From the NCBI RefSeq assembly GCF_002008345.1, contig NZ_MRAE01000003.1, positions 1-64,000 of the forward strand: a DNA stretch of 64,000 bases, written 5' to 3'. A program made the translations under genes and the position numbers. The notes below the pieces were generated by a model. The model did not search any database and had not been told where the DNA came from. It saw only the letters and a list, made by a program, of their open reading frames with translations. Shown piece after piece: positions 1 to 11,897 of this stretch. Origin of the DNA: Clostridium tepidum. Lineage in GTDB: Bacteria > Bacillota > Clostridia > Clostridiales > Clostridiaceae. How positions within the stretch are numbered: the stretch's first letter is position 1; each line of letters starts with the position of its first letter.

Positions 1-59
1 CTATTATATTATAAGTTATATAATTAGTTATCACAAAGATGACTCCGGAGGAATTATAA

Positions 60-428
60 TTGATAAAAGAAATTAAAGAAATGATTTCTAAAATAACAAC
101 ATTTAATTGTATAATAGGAATAACTTTTTTTATTATTATTTATATAGCATTTAATATTAGTTATGGTTTTTGTTTTTTAACAGGTTTAATAATAGCTAAT
201 ATTAATTTATTTATAAGTATTAATACTACTAATATGGTAATAATAAAAAATAAAAATTCTATATTCTCTATATTAGGTTTTTTTATTAGAATTAGTATTG
301 TGTGTATTTTAGGGCTTTTATTGTCTAAAAATGACACAAAAAATATTATTCCTTTTTTACTTGGATATAGTTCAAATTTTATATCTATAATATTTTATGG
401 AACCAATTTAGGTAAAAATAAAGTATAA
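60..428 (+). CDS. atpI: ATP synthase subunit I (AtpI-like)
   Basis: Small hydrophobic protein of 122 residues with about four predicted membrane helices (near residues 14-32, 37-55, 68-86 and 95-115). Position directly before atpB is the main evidence, because AtpI proteins are poorly conserved. Family members are thought to help c-ring assembly or Mg2+ handling for the F-type ATP synthase. A TTG start is chosen because a good ribosome binding site (ggagga) lies about 7 bases upstream. The gene is followed after 14 bases by atpB, so it heads the visible part of the operon; the operon promoter is probably outside the window. Confidence 0.75.
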   Translation: MIKEIKEMISKITTFNCIIGITFFIIIYIAFNISYGFCFLTGLIIANINLFISINTTNMVIIKNKNSIFSILGFFIRISIVCILGLLLSKNDTKNIIPFLLGYSSNFISIIFYGTNLGKNKV

Positions 429-442
429 AAGGAAGTGATGAA

Positions 443-1123
443 TTGGAGAAGATTTTACCATTATTTTATATTAACTTATTTGGATATAAGTTTGGCATTA
501 CTTCGAGTTTAATAATTCAATGGGTAATCATTGCAATAGTAGCATTATTAAGTATTATATTAACGAGAGATTTGAATAAAATTCCAGATAAAAAACAAAC
601 AGTTATGGAAATGATGTTAGATTTAGTTAGAAATTTAGTTAATCAAAATATGGGAGAAGAATTTAAAAGTTTTATTCCATTTATAGGAACACTTATGATA
701 TATCTATTGCTTATGAATTTAGTTGGATTATTAGGTTTAAAACCACCAACTTTAGATTATAGTGTAGTGTTAGGAATAGCTCTAATATCTTTTGTAGTAA
801 TACAAGGATACGCTATAAAAAAGCATGGAGTAAAAGACTATTTTGTAGGCTATGGTAAACCATATTTATTTCTATTACCTATAAATTTAATAGAAAGAGT
901 TATGCTTCCAGTATCTTTAAGTTTAAGATTATTTGGTAATATTATGGCAGCAGTACTTATTATGGATTTGGTTTACTCAGCTTTAGCTAGTATAAGTTGG
1001 TTTGCTCAATTAGTAATTCCTATTCCACTTCACATGTATTTTGATGTGTTTGATGGAACTATTCAAATGGTAATATTCGTCATGTTAACTATGATTAACA
1101 TAAAGGTAACAGCAGAACATTAA
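443..1123 (+). CDS. atpB: F0F1 ATP synthase subunit a
   Basis: Integral membrane stator subunit of 226 residues that forms the ion half-channels facing the c-ring. It has the family signature SLRLFGN near residue 160, containing the essential arginine, and a C-terminal hydrophobic region typical of subunit a. Five to six membrane helices are evident. Start is TTG at 443 behind ggaagtg. Second gene of the atp operon, 39 bases before atpE. Confidence 0.97.
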   Translation: MEKILPLFYINLFGYKFGITSSLIIQWVIIAIVALLSIILTRDLNKIPDKKQTVMEMMLDLVRNLVNQNMGEEFKSFIPFIGTLMIYLLLMNLVGLLGLKPPTLDYSVVLGIALISFVVIQGYAIKKHGVKDYFVGYGKPYLFLLPINLIERVMLPVSLSLRLFGNIMAAVLIMDLVYSALASISWFAQLVIPIPLHMYFDVFDGTIQMVIFVMLTMINIKVTAEH

Positions 1124-1162
1124 TAAAAATATTAATTTTGTAATTTAAAGGAGGAATTTGGC

Positions 1163-1402
1163 ATGGATCCAAACGCATTTATATCAGGAATGGCAGCTTT
1201 AGGAGCAGGAATAGCAGCATTAGCTTGTATAGGAGCAGGAATAGGTACAGGAACTGCTACAGGAAAAGCTGTAGAAGGAGTTTCAAGACAACCAGAAGCA
1301 AGTGGTAAAATAATGAGTACTCTTGTTGTAGGTAGTGCCTTTTCAGAAGCAACAGCAATTTATGGATTAATAGTAGCATTATTTTTAATATTTAAGATTT
1401 AA
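1163..1402 (+). CDS. atpE: F0F1 ATP synthase subunit c
   Basis: Hairpin proteolipid of 79 residues forming the rotor ring. Two glycine/alanine-rich helices flank the polar loop RQPEA (residues 43-47). The ion-binding carboxylate is Glu in SEATAIYG. Compared with sodium-type c subunits such as that of Ilyobacter tartaricus, the helix-1 Gln of GQG is Thr here (GTG) and the Ser after the key Glu is Ala, so proton coupling is the better prediction; this is inference from motif comparison. Strong RBS (aaaggagg). Followed by an 18-bp stem-loop before atpF. Confidence 0.97.
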   Translation: MDPNAFISGMAALGAGIAALACIGAGIGTGTATGKAVEGVSRQPEASGKIMSTLVVGSAFSEATAIYGLIVALFLIFKI

Positions 1403-1410
1403 GGCAATTT

Positions 1411-1453
1411 AATTTTATAAGTACCTATTTATTTTATAGGTGCTTATAAAATT
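1411..1453 (+). promoter_or_regulatory. intercistronic stem-loop between atpE and atpF
   Basis: The arms 1411-1428 and 1436-1453 pair along 18 bases with a single G-U wobble around a 7-base loop. No T-tract follows, so it does not look like a terminator. It may stabilise the atpE message end or dampen read-through, which would suit the higher copy number of subunit c, but that role is inferred. Confidence 0.7.
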
Positions 1454-1479
1454 TAAAGCCGAAGGGAGGCTTCTTATAT

Positions 1480-1959
1480 ATGGATATAAGCATTCCGCAA
1501 GTTATAGCTGCAATATTAAATTTTATTATACTGCTTTTAATAGTAAAACATTTTTGGTTTGATAAGATAGCTGCTATAGTTGATTCAAGGCAAAATGAAA
1601 TTATAAATAAAATAAACGATACAGATAAAAATCAAAAATTAGCATTAGAGTTAAAAGAAAAAAATGAAATGGAACTAAGCAATGCAAAAAAACAAGGGAA
1701 AACTATAGTAGAGGAATATAAATCAAAAGCTGAAAAAGTATATGAGGATATTCTTAAAGAAGCTCATGAAGAAGCAGAACAAATAATAAAAAAATCAAAA
1801 CTAGAAGCGGAAAGACAAAAGAAAAACGCAGAAGAAGAAATAAAAAGAGAAGCTATAGAACTTGCAGTATTAGTTTCTTCTAAAACATTAGAAAAAAGTA
1901 TTGATGATCTTGAACATAGAAGACTTATAAAGGATTTTATAAGTAAGGTAGGTATATAA
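1480..1959 (+). CDS. atpF: F0F1 ATP synthase subunit b
   Basis: Peripheral stalk subunit of 159 residues. One N-terminal membrane helix (about residues 6-27) is followed by a long charged coiled coil rich in Lys and Glu, as expected for a b-subunit dimer linking F0 to the delta subunit. RBS gaagggagg precedes the ATG at 1480. Two bases separate it from atpH, so translation is probably coupled. Confidence 0.96.
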   Translation: MDISIPQVIAAILNFIILLLIVKHFWFDKIAAIVDSRQNEIINKINDTDKNQKLALELKEKNEMELSNAKKQGKTIVEEYKSKAEKVYEDILKEAHEEAEQIIKKSKLEAERQKKNAEEEIKREAIELAVLVSSKTLEKSIDDLEHRRLIKDFISKVGI

Positions 1960-1961
1960 CT

Positions 1962-2501
1962 ATGTATGAATATTTGGACAGAAGGTATGCTTTAGCTCTT
2001 TATGAAGTAGCAGAAGAGAAAAATAAAGTAAATGAATATTTAAAAGATCTAAAAGAAGTAGTAAATATAATAAAAAATAGTGAAGATATTTGCAAAATAC
2101 TAAAACATCCGGAAATAAGTACTTCTAGAAAAAAAGAAATATTTACTGAAATATTTAAAGATAAAATAGACGATGGGCTTTTATCGTTTTTGCTAGTATT
2201 AATAGAAAAAGATAGAATTTTATATTTAGAAGAAAAGCTAAAACAGATGGAAAAAATCTATCTAGAGAAAAACAACATGATTTTAGCTAATGTTAAAACT
2301 GTAATTCCTTTATTAGAGGATGAAAGAGATGAATTAATAAAAAAATTAGAAATTAGATATAATAAAAAAATAATATTAGAAGAAGAAATAGATAAAAGCA
2401 TACTCGGAGGAGTATATGTAAGAGTTGGAGACGATGTTTTAGATGGTACTTTAAGTACAAGATTAAAAGATATAAAAAAGATGATGCTCAAAAGAGAATA
2501 G
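1962..2501 (+). CDS. atpH: F0F1 ATP synthase subunit delta
   Basis: Stator subunit of 179 residues (OSCP/delta family) joining subunit b to the alpha3beta3 head. The N-terminal alpha domain begins with the typical [13 protein letters not shown] pattern, and the C-terminal part ends with the family motif [18 protein letters not shown]. Length is normal. Ten bases separate it from atpA. Confidence 0.96.
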   Translation: MYEYLDRRYALALYEVAEEKNKVNEYLKDLKEVVNIIKNSEDICKILKHPEISTSRKKEIFTEIFKDKIDDGLLSFLLVLIEKDRILYLEEKLKQMEKIYLEKNNMILANVKTVIPLLEDERDELIKKLEIRYNKKIILEEEIDKSILGGVYVRVGDDVLDGTLSTRLKDIKKMMLKRE

Positions 2502-2511
2502 AGGTGAGATT

Positions 2512-4026
2512 ATGCATATAAAGCCAGAAGAAATAACATCAATAATAAAGCAGCAAATAGAAAATTTTGATACTAATATAGAAACTGTAGACTCTGGAAC
2601 AATAATTCAAGTAGGAGATGGAATTGCTAGAGTTTATGGACTAGAAGATTGTATGGAAGGGGAACTTATAGAATTCCCAAATGATGTTTATGGAATGGCA
2701 TTAAACTTAGAACAAGATAATGTAGGCTGCGTTTTATTAGGATCTGAAGAAGGTATAAAAGAAGGAAATGTAGTAAAAAGAACTGGCAAAGTAGTTGAAG
2801 TTCCTGTAGGAGAAGCATTAATAGGAAGAGTAGTAAATTCTTTAGGTATGCCTATAGATGGTAAAGGACCAGTTTTAACTACTGAAAATAGAGATGTTGA
2901 AGTACCAGCTCCAGGAGTTATAGATAGACAGTCTGTAAAAGAACCATTGCAAACAGGAATAAAAGCTATAGATTCTATGATACCTATAGGAAAAGGACAA
3001 AGAGAGTTAATTATAGGTGATAGACAAACAGGAAAAACAGCTATAGCAATAGATACTATACTTAATCAAAAAGGTAAAGATATAATATGTATATATGTTG
3101 CTATAGGACAAAAACAATCTACAGTAGCACATATAGTTAATGACTTAACTAAAATGGGAGCTATGGATTATACCATAGTAGTTTCATCAACAGCATCAGA
3201 TTCAGCCCCATTACAATATCTAGCACCTTATGCTGGATGTAGTATGGGCGAATATTTTATGCATAAAGGAAAAGATGTTTTAATAGTATATGATGACTTA
3301 TCTAAGCATGCGGTAGCTTATAGAACAATGTCTCTATTACTTAGAAGACCACCAGGAAGAGAAGCTTATCCAGGAGATGTATTCTATTTACATTCAAGAT
3401 TGTTAGAAAGATCTGCTAGATTGTCAGATAAGTTAGGTGGAGGGTCGTTAACAGCGCTACCTATAGTAGAAACCTTAGCAGGAGATGTTACTGCATATAT
3501 ACCCACTAATGTTATATCAATAACAGATGGTCAGATATTCTTAGAATCTGAATTATTTAATGCAGGACAAAGACCAGCAGTTAATGCAGGAATATCAGTA
3601 TCAAGAGTAGGTGGAAATGCCCAAATTAAAGCTATGAAGCAAGTAGCTGGTACATTAAGATTAGAGTTAGCTCAATACAGAGAATTAGCGGCTTTTTCAC
3701 AGTTTGGATCAGATTTAGATAAAGAATCTGTAAAAAGATTAGAAAAAGGTAAAAGATTAGTTGAAATATTAAAACAACCTCAATATGATCCTATGCCTGT
3801 AGAAAAAGAAATAATAATTCTTTATGCAGCAGTTAATAACTATCTTATAGATATACCTGTAAATAAGATAAGAGAATTTGAAAAAGAACTGTTTAATTAT
3901 ATGGATACTCATTATAGAGATATAGAAAAAGATATATTAGAAAAGAAAGAATTAACTGATGAGCTTAAGAGCAAGCTAGATAAGGCTATAAATGATTTTA
4001 AAAATGTATTTTTATCAGAGATTTAA
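2512..4026 (+). CDS. atpA: F0F1 ATP synthase subunit alpha
   Basis: Non-catalytic nucleotide-binding subunit of F1, 504 residues. Walker A GDRQTGKT lies at residues 169-176, Walker B-like [12 protein letters not shown] around residue 260, and the alpha signature [20 protein letters not shown] follows. Full length. Fifth structural gene of the operon; a short gap of 21 bases with an RBS (gaaggagg) leads to atpG. Confidence 0.98.
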   Translation: MHIKPEEITSIIKQQIENFDTNIETVDSGTIIQVGDGIARVYGLEDCMEGELIEFPNDVYGMALNLEQDNVGCVLLGSEEGIKEGNVVKRTGKVVEVPVGEALIGRVVNSLGMPIDGKGPVLTTENRDVEVPAPGVIDRQSVKEPLQTGIKAIDSMIPIGKGQRELIIGDRQTGKTAIAIDTILNQKGKDIICIYVAIGQKQSTVAHIVNDLTKMGAMDYTIVVSSTASDSAPLQYLAPYAGCSMGEYFMHKGKDVLIVYDDLSKHAVAYRTMSLLLRRPPGREAYPGDVFYLHSRLLERSARLSDKLGGGSLTALPIVETLAGDVTAYIPTNVISITDGQIFLESELFNAGQRPAVNAGISVSRVGGNAQIKAMKQVAGTLRLELAQYRELAAFSQFGSDLDKESVKRLEKGKRLVEILKQPQYDPMPVEKEIIILYAAVNNYLIDIPVNKIREFEKELFNYMDTHYRDIEKDILEKKELTDELKSKLDKAINDFKNVFLSEI

Positions 4027-4047
4027 TATCTCTGAAGGAGGTAAAGT

Positions 4048-6301
<2,254 letters not shown>

Positions 6302-6330
6302 TTTAAATAGGTTAATAAGAGGAGATTAAT

Positions 6331-6732
6331 ATGAAAGATAATCTAAACCTTACTATATTTACTCCTGAAAAAAATATTAAAATTGGAGAGGTAAAAGAAG
6401 TAATAACAGAAGGATTGGATGGTGAGTTAGCCATACTTTCTAATCATGTGAATATGATTACTTATTTAAAGCCAACTATTACAAAATATATGGACTTAAA
6501 TGGTAATAAAAAAAATATATTTACATCTAGTGGAGTACTAAAGGTACAGGACAATAATGTATATATTATCTGTGATGCTAGTGAAAAACCAGAAGATATA
6601 GATATAAAAAGAGCAAATGAAGCTAAAAAAAGAGCAGAAGAAAGATTATTAAATAAAAAAGAAATAGATGTAAAAAGAGCAGAATTAGCATTATTTAGAG
6701 CTATTGCTAGAATTAAAACTAAAGAACTTTAA
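6331..6732 (+). CDS. atpC: F0F1 ATP synthase subunit epsilon
   Basis: Rotor subunit of 133 residues that couples the shaft to the c-ring and can inhibit hydrolysis. The N-terminal beta-sandwich shows the family pattern around residues 20-50 (EGLDGELAILSNHVNMIT) and the C-terminal helical hairpin is Lys/Arg/Glu rich. Last gene of the operon, followed 12 bases later by a strong terminator. Confidence 0.96.
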   Translation: MKDNLNLTIFTPEKNIKIGEVKEVITEGLDGELAILSNHVNMITYLKPTITKYMDLNGNKKNIFTSSGVLKVQDNNVYIICDASEKPEDIDIKRANEAKKRAEERLLNKKEIDVKRAELALFRAIARIKTKEL

Positions 6733-6743
6733 ATAAATTTTAT

Positions 6744-6806
6744 AGCTTACAAGGTATACATAACTTTTATGATATTAAAGTTATGTATACCTTGTAAGCT
6801 TTTTTG
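6744..6806 (+). terminator. atp operon terminator
   Basis: A perfect 24-bp inverted repeat (6744-6767 with 6777-6800) around a 9-base loop is followed by a run of T. This is one of the longest hairpins in the window and ends the ATP synthase operon. Confidence 0.93.
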
Positions 6807-6923
6807 TTAGCACTTCAAAAATAATTCACATTTTTTATTAACAATTATATATTAATAATATATTGGACTTGAATACAATTAGTAATTAATGTAAATAATC
6901 TAAAGAGGAAGGGGGAGATGTAG

Positions 6924-7631
6924 ATGAACAAAAAAATTAAATTTGGAATATTAATTATTTTAATATTTTCTATAATAACAGTTTTATTTATACCTAAAAA
7001 TTATTCTAAAGCAAAGGATAAAGATGAATTATTTTTTGATATAGTAGATAAGACAAATAGTAGTATAGTTGAAGTAGGAGCGAAAGTAACCTTCTCAACA
7101 AAATTACAAAATGAAGAATTTTCTAAAGAAATATGTTCTTATTTAAACTTAAATAAGGATTTTAATAAAAGCTTATCTGATGAAAATGGAAATTATAATA
7201 TATATTTTTATAATAAAGAAATATCAGGAAATATAAATATAAAAAAATATAATAATGAAAATATAGTTATGATAGATTTTAAAAGTGCTACATTAAATAA
7301 AAGATTTACGGATTTAAAAAATAACGTAAAGGCATATTTGAACTTAAATAATAAAAAAGATTATGTTTTTGAATATTTAAAGGCAGAAAATAATAATAAA
7401 AATTTAAAAAAAATAAATAATGATATAAAATCAATTTTAGATCAAAATAGTGCTAAAAATATAGAAACCATAGAATTAGATAATGGCTATAGCACTACAG
7501 CTTATACAAAACGATATACTCCAATAAATGTCTGTGGTAAAAAAATAGATTTTAATTATGCTATATGTAAATATAATTCACAAAAAACATACTTAATATT
7601 AGGGACACCACAGATAGATCTAACATATTAG
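6924..7631 (+). CDS. YwmB-family exported protein
   Basis: Protein of 235 residues with an N-terminal membrane/signal segment (about residues 5-25) and a Lys/Asn-rich body. Its place between atpC and murA-spoIID, with an extracellular two-lobed look, matches YwmB (DUF1779, TATA-box-binding-like fold) of Bacillus subtilis, which occupies the same position. Similarity by residue is weak, so the call leans on context. Function in the family is unknown. RBS aagggggag precedes ATG 6924. Confidence 0.7.
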   Translation: MNKKIKFGILIILIFSIITVLFIPKNYSKAKDKDELFFDIVDKTNSSIVEVGAKVTFSTKLQNEEFSKEICSYLNLNKDFNKSLSDENGNYNIYFYNKEISGNINIKKYNNENIVMIDFKSATLNKRFTDLKNNVKAYLNLNNKKDYVFEYLKAENNNKNLKKINNDIKSILDQNSAKNIETIELDNGYSTTAYTKRYTPINVCGKKIDFNYAICKYNSQKTYLILGTPQIDLTY

Positions 7632-7651
7632 TAATATCGAAATGGAGGATA

Positions 7652-8911
7652 ATGATGGATAAGATAGTGATTAATGGTGGAAGTAAGTTAAAAGGTGATG
7701 TGAACATAAGTACAGCTAAAAATTCAGTATTACCAATCATTGCAGGCAGTATATTGAGTGGAGATAAATGTGTTATAGATAATGCACCAATGCTAGAAGA
7801 TGTATTTGTTATTGGAGAAATTTTAAAAAGCATTTCAGCTAATGTTAATATAGATGAGGTTAATAACAGAATTATAATAGATTCTAAACCAGTGAATAAT
7901 ATAGAACCTAATAGTGATTTAGTAAAAAAAATGAGAGCATCATTTTTATTAATGGGGCCTATGATCTCTAGGTTTGGTAAATTCAAGATATCATTGCCAG
8001 GAGGATGTAATATAGGCACAAGGCCCATAGATTTGCACTTAAAAGGGTTTACTGCTCTTGGAGCTAAAGTTAATATAGGACATGGATATGTAGAAGCTGT
8101 AGCAGATAATTTGATAGGAAATAAAATTTATTTAGATTTTCCTTCTGTAGGAGCTACTGAAAATATAATGATGGCAGCAGTTATGGCGGAGGGAGAAACT
8201 ATTATAGAAAATGCAGCAGAAGAACCAGAAATAGAGGATTTAGGAAGGTTTTTAAATAGTATAGGAGCAAATATCATAGGAGCAGGAACAGATACAGTAA
8301 GAATAATAGGTGTAAATGAATTAAAGGGTACAACACACAGACCTATATATGATAGGATAGAAGCAGGAACTTTTATGATAGCTGCAGCTATAACTAAGAG
8401 TAGAATAAAAATAAATGGGGTTATAGAAGAACACTTAAAACCTATAATTGCAAAACTTACAGAAATGGGTGTTTATATAAAGATAGATGGAGAAACTGCT
8501 ATAGTAGATGGAAGAAAAATATTAAATCCAGTGGATATAAAAACTATGCCGTACCCAGGGTTCCCGACAGATATGCAAGCTCAGATGATGGCTTTACTAT
8601 CTACTGTAAAGGGAACCAGTATTATTACAGAAACTATATTTGAAAATAGATTTATGCATGTATCTGAGATGAAAAGAATGGGAGCAGATGTGAAGATAGA
8701 TGGAAGAAGTGCTGTAATAGAAGGTGTAAAGAAGTTAACAGGAACAGAAGTTAAAGCTACAGATTTAAGAGCAGGGGCAGCTCTTATATTATGTGGTTTA
8801 GTAGCTGAAGGAAAAACAGAAATAACTGATATATATCATATAGATAGGGGATATGTAAAAATAGAAGAAAAGCTAAGTAAATTAGGAGCAGATATTAAAC
8901 GTGTATATTAA
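7652..8911 (+). CDS. murA: UDP-N-acetylglucosamine 1-carboxyvinyltransferase
   Basis: Catalyses the first committed step of peptidoglycan synthesis, adding enolpyruvate from PEP to UDP-GlcNAc. 419 residues, normal for the family. Lys23 and Asn24 of the TAKNSVLP motif and the catalytic Cys near residue 119 in LPGGCNIGTRP are present, so fosfomycin sensitivity at this residue would be expected. Two adjacent ATG codons (7652, 7655) could serve as start. Sits 20 bases behind ywmB and is closed by a terminator. Confidence 0.96.
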   Translation: MMDKIVINGGSKLKGDVNISTAKNSVLPIIAGSILSGDKCVIDNAPMLEDVFVIGEILKSISANVNIDEVNNRIIIDSKPVNNIEPNSDLVKKMRASFLLMGPMISRFGKFKISLPGGCNIGTRPIDLHLKGFTALGAKVNIGHGYVEAVADNLIGNKIYLDFPSVGATENIMMAAVMAEGETIIENAAEEPEIEDLGRFLNSIGANIIGAGTDTVRIIGVNELKGTTHRPIYDRIEAGTFMIAAAITKSRIKINGVIEEHLKPIIAKLTEMGVYIKIDGETAIVDGRKILNPVDIKTMPYPGFPTDMQAQMMALLSTVKGTSIITETIFENRFMHVSEMKRMGADVKIDGRSAVIEGVKKLTGTEVKATDLRAGAALILCGLVAEGKTEITDIYHIDRGYVKIEEKLSKLGADIKRVY

Positions 8912-8933
8912 ATCTTAATAATTATATATAATT

Positions 8934-8970
8934 AAAAAGCTCATGGTGATTATTTACCATGAGTTTTTTG
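8934..8970 (+). terminator. terminator after murA
   Basis: The arms 8940-8947 and 8956-8963 pair perfectly over 8 bp, extended by flanking A/T pairs, and a run of six T follows. Confidence 0.85.
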
Positions 8971-9233
8971 ATATGTTTATATATAAAATTTTTAAATTCA
9001 TATGTTTGTAAATAAAGTTTATTTTTTATTTATAGTTGAAATTATAATCAGGTTTTGATATTAATAATAAATCCTACAATATATTATATATAAGTTTTTT
9101 TTAATACTAAAGATCCATATATTATTAAATTTTATAAAGGATTATAATTAAGTTTTAACTTATCATTTAGCATAATACGCTTATATCAAAAATATACTTG
9201 TATAGAAAACTTTAGTATGAAAAGAGGGAAAAC

Positions 9234-10310
9234 ATGAGAAGATTAAATAGGTATACCAATATTGGCAAGCTAGTTATAACAATTTTGAGTACTATATGTA
9301 TTATGCTAATTTTAAGCTTTGTTTTATCTTTCAGTTGGGATAAAGAGCAAAAGGGTAATAAACCTATAAGTAAAATTGGTTTTGAGAAGAAAAAACAAGA
9401 AGAAAAGGTGGATATAAATAGAAAATATAAAGTAAAATCAGAGCCAAAAGTTAGAGTTTATTTTGTTAATGAGAAAGTTGTAAGATCAATACCTTTAGAA
9501 GAGTATGTAAAAGGTGTTGTTTCAGCAGAAATGCCAGCAGAGTTTCATATAGAAGCACTAAAAGCTCAAGCAGTAGCTGCTAGAACTTATGCTTTAGCTC
9601 ATATGAAAGTTTTTGGTGAAAACCAATATAATAAAAGAATAAATGCAGATGTATGTGATAGTGTTCAGTCGCAAGTTTTTATGCCTAAGGATAAAAGAAT
9701 AAAATCCTGGCCAAAAGAAAAAAGAACTGAATATTGGAACAAAATAGAGGAAAGTGTTAATAGTACTAGAGGAAAAGTACTAGTATATAATAATGAAATA
9801 GTTATGGCTCCATATTATTTTGCTACTAGTAATGGAAAGACAGAAGATAGTGAAAATGTATTTAATAGTGAAGTGCCTTATTTAAAAAGTGTAACAAGTC
9901 CAGGGGAAGAGAAAGCTCCTAAGTTTAAAAGTAGTAAAAAAGTTTCTTATGATGAATTTATAAGAAGTATAAAAAAACAATATCCAAAGTGTAATATAAA
10001 CAAAAAGGATATAAATAAGAAAGTAGTAATAAAAGAAAAAACACAAAGTGGAAGTGTAAAAAAAATTAAAATAGATAATATAGAAATTAAGGGCACAGAA
10101 TTTAGAAAAATCTTAGGATTAAATTCATCAAAATTTTCTTTAGAATTTAAAGATAACCACCTTATAGTAAATTGTAGTGGGTATGGGCATAATGTAGGAA
10201 TGAGCCAATGGGGAGCAAATAGTATGGGCAAATCAGGAAAAAAATATGATTATATACTTAAACATTATTATAAAGGAGTAAATATAGAAATTCTTAAATA
10301 CAAAAATTAA
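9234..10310 (+). CDS. spoIID: stage II sporulation protein D (lytic transglycosylase)
   Basis: Membrane-anchored peptidoglycan glycan-strand cleaving enzyme needed for engulfment in the mother cell. 358 residues. N-terminal membrane helix at about residues 13-33; SpoIID/LytB domain with IPLEEYVKGVVSAEMPAEFH, containing the catalytic Glu, then AVAARTYALAHM; C-terminal GHNVGMSQWGAN signature. RBS agaggg before ATG 9234. The 262 bases upstream after the murA terminator are AT-rich; a sigma-E promoter is likely but I could not assign one with confidence. Confidence 0.96.
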   Translation: MRRLNRYTNIGKLVITILSTICIMLILSFVLSFSWDKEQKGNKPISKIGFEKKKQEEKVDINRKYKVKSEPKVRVYFVNEKVVRSIPLEEYVKGVVSAEMPAEFHIEALKAQAVAARTYALAHMKVFGENQYNKRINADVCDSVQSQVFMPKDKRIKSWPKEKRTEYWNKIEESVNSTRGKVLVYNNEIVMAPYYFATSNGKTEDSENVFNSEVPYLKSVTSPGEEKAPKFKSSKKVSYDEFIRSIKKQYPKCNINKKDINKKVVIKEKTQSGSVKKIKIDNIEIKGTEFRKILGLNSSKFSLEFKDNHLIVNCSGYGHNVGMSQWGANSMGKSGKKYDYILKHYYKGVNIEILKYKN

Positions 10311-10689
10311 AATAGAAATTTTTAAAGATAAAAGTTGGTATCAATAAGTTTTTTATATAACACATAAAAAATAATATAGTTAAGAATAGATTTAATTTTA
10401 ATATATCTAAAATTAAAAAATATAGGTGATGAATCTTTTAATAAGGTTTATAGGAATCGTATTTTTTATTTTTAGAGTATTAAGGTTAAATCTGTTTTTA
10501 TTTTGGAGAATATTTTTAAATTATGAAATTGTCTTGTAAAAATTTACAATCATCAACAATTAAACAATAAATGAAACAAGAATAATGTTGAACTTTAGGA
10601 TAAAAAAGGGAAAGTTTCTTTATAAGTTTCTTTATAAAATATGTATTTTTTGCTATGTACTGGACAAACTAAAAAAAGGAGGTGTTGAT
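10311..10689 (+). other. AT-rich intergenic region upstream of spoIIQ
   Basis: No coding potential that I trust. It contains a 10-bp AT-only inverted repeat at 10391-10400 and 10408-10417. An open frame starting at 10585 is continuous with the spoIIQ frame but lacks a good start context. A forespore (sigma-F) promoter would be expected here; none could be assigned. Confidence 0.5.
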
Positions 10690-11436
10690 ATGGAAAAAAA
10701 ACCATCTAATAACAAATCAAACTTTTTTAAGAAGGAGGGCTTTTATGTAGTTTTATTCCTTTGTCTTTGCATAGTAGCTGCTATAGCAGCAATTACAGTA
10801 AAGAGTAATTCACATGTAAAGAAGGAACCTATTGAAAATAAAGTAGTTCAAAATAAAAAGCAAAAAGATTCGGCAAAGGCTGTAGAGGGAAATTCTAAAA
10901 CTTATAATAATGCCCTTGAAGTTAAAAAAGAAGATAACAAAGAAAATGAAAAAGAAAAAAATAAAGAAACTGAAAAAAATAAACAAGATGAAAAAGAAAC
11001 AGCTAAAGTTTCAAAAAATCAAAATAGTAGTTTTATAAAACCAGTAGAAGGAACTTTAGCAAGGGTATATTCAGAAGATCCAGTATTTTGGGATTCAACT
11101 TCAAGCTATAGAGCTAATTTAGGCTTAGATATAAAAGCTAAATTAGATTCACCTGTTTACTCTATTGCAGATGGAAAAGTTGAAGATATAATTACCTCAA
11201 GTCAGGATGGTGTAAAGGTAATTATTAATCATCAAAATGGAACAAAGAGTGAATATGCTAATTTGAATCCTAAAGTTAAAGTTAATAAGGGTCAGCAAGT
11301 AAAACAAGGTGCTGTAATAGGTAATGTAGGAAAAACTACATTAAGAGCAGCATACGAAAAATATGGAGATCATTTACATTTTGCTATGATGAAGGGAAAT
11401 AAATACATAAATCCTTCAAAATATATTAAATATTAA
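10690..11436 (+). CDS. spoIIQ: SpoIIQ-like M23 peptidase-fold engulfment protein
   Basis: 248 residues: membrane helix near residues 18-38, a long Lys/Glu-rich linker to about residue 110, then an M23 (LytM) domain. SpoIIQ in the forespore membrane binds mother-cell SpoIIIAH during engulfment. The C-terminal HLHF zinc motif is present, but the first zinc histidine of the HxGxD motif is Asn (NLGLD), so hydrolytic activity is doubtful. The ATG at 10690 is preferred over upstream in-frame starts because aaaggaggtg lies just before it. Between spoIID and spoIIID, the usual place. Confidence 0.88.
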   Translation: MEKKPSNNKSNFFKKEGFYVVLFLCLCIVAAIAAITVKSNSHVKKEPIENKVVQNKKQKDSAKAVEGNSKTYNNALEVKKEDNKENEKEKNKETEKNKQDEKETAKVSKNQNSSFIKPVEGTLARVYSEDPVFWDSTSSYRANLGLDIKAKLDSPVYSIADGKVEDIITSSQDGVKVIINHQNGTKSEYANLNPKVKVNKGQQVKQGAVIGNVGKTTLRAAYEKYGDHLHFAMMKGNKYINPSKYIKY

Positions 11437-11443
11437 TAAGGAT

Positions 11444-11473
11444 GCCATTTTCCGCTTTTATGCGGGAAGTGGC
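11444..11473 (+). other. hairpin between spoIIQ and spoIIID
   Basis: A 12-bp stem (11444-11455 with 11462-11473, two G-U pairs) with a 6-base loop follows the spoIIQ stop by 7 bases. It is GC-richer than its surroundings but has no T-tract, so it may be an mRNA 3-prime stabiliser or a weak terminator. Confidence 0.55.
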
Positions 11474-11543
11474 TAAATATAAATGAATTTAATCCTTTAT
11501 ATAAGCATATTTATAATTATAAAGGGATTAAGGAGGTAGCACT

Positions 11544-11798
11544 TTGAAAGATTACATTGAAGAAAGAGTTCTTGAAGTAGCACATTATATTATAGATTCT
11601 AAAGCTACTATAAGAAAAACAGCCAAAGTTTTTGGAGTGAGTAAAAGTACAATACACAAAGATATGACAGAAAGGTTACCTAAAATAAACCCTCAAATTG
11701 CTCAAGAAGCAAAAGAAATACTAGATTACAATAAAGCAGAGAGACACATAAGAGGTGGAAAAGCTACAAAGATGAAATATAAAGCTATTGAAGGTTAA
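11544..11798 (+). CDS. spoIIID: stage III sporulation transcriptional regulator SpoIIID
   Basis: Small DNA-binding protein of 84 residues that tunes mother-cell sigma-E and sigma-K transcription. The helix-turn-helix reads RKTAKVFGVSKSTIHKDM at about residues 25-42, and the basic tail is also typical. TTG start at 11544 with a strong aaggagg RBS. Two small inverted repeats (11805-11826 and 11829-11858) separate it from mbl. Confidence 0.96.
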   Translation: MKDYIEERVLEVAHYIIDSKATIRKTAKVFGVSKSTIHKDMTERLPKINPQIAQEAKEILDYNKAERHIRGGKATKMKYKAIEG

Positions 11799-11897
11799 TT
11801 ACATTCCTATTATAATTAGAATAGGTAGTTATGAGAAAAATAGTAAATGTTCTCATAATTTATATATAACTACAATAGAGTAGGAGTGGATACGGGA

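Noticed and set aside
7561-8028. Minus-strand frame of 155 codons opposite murA
   Set aside because: Shadow of murA without start signals.
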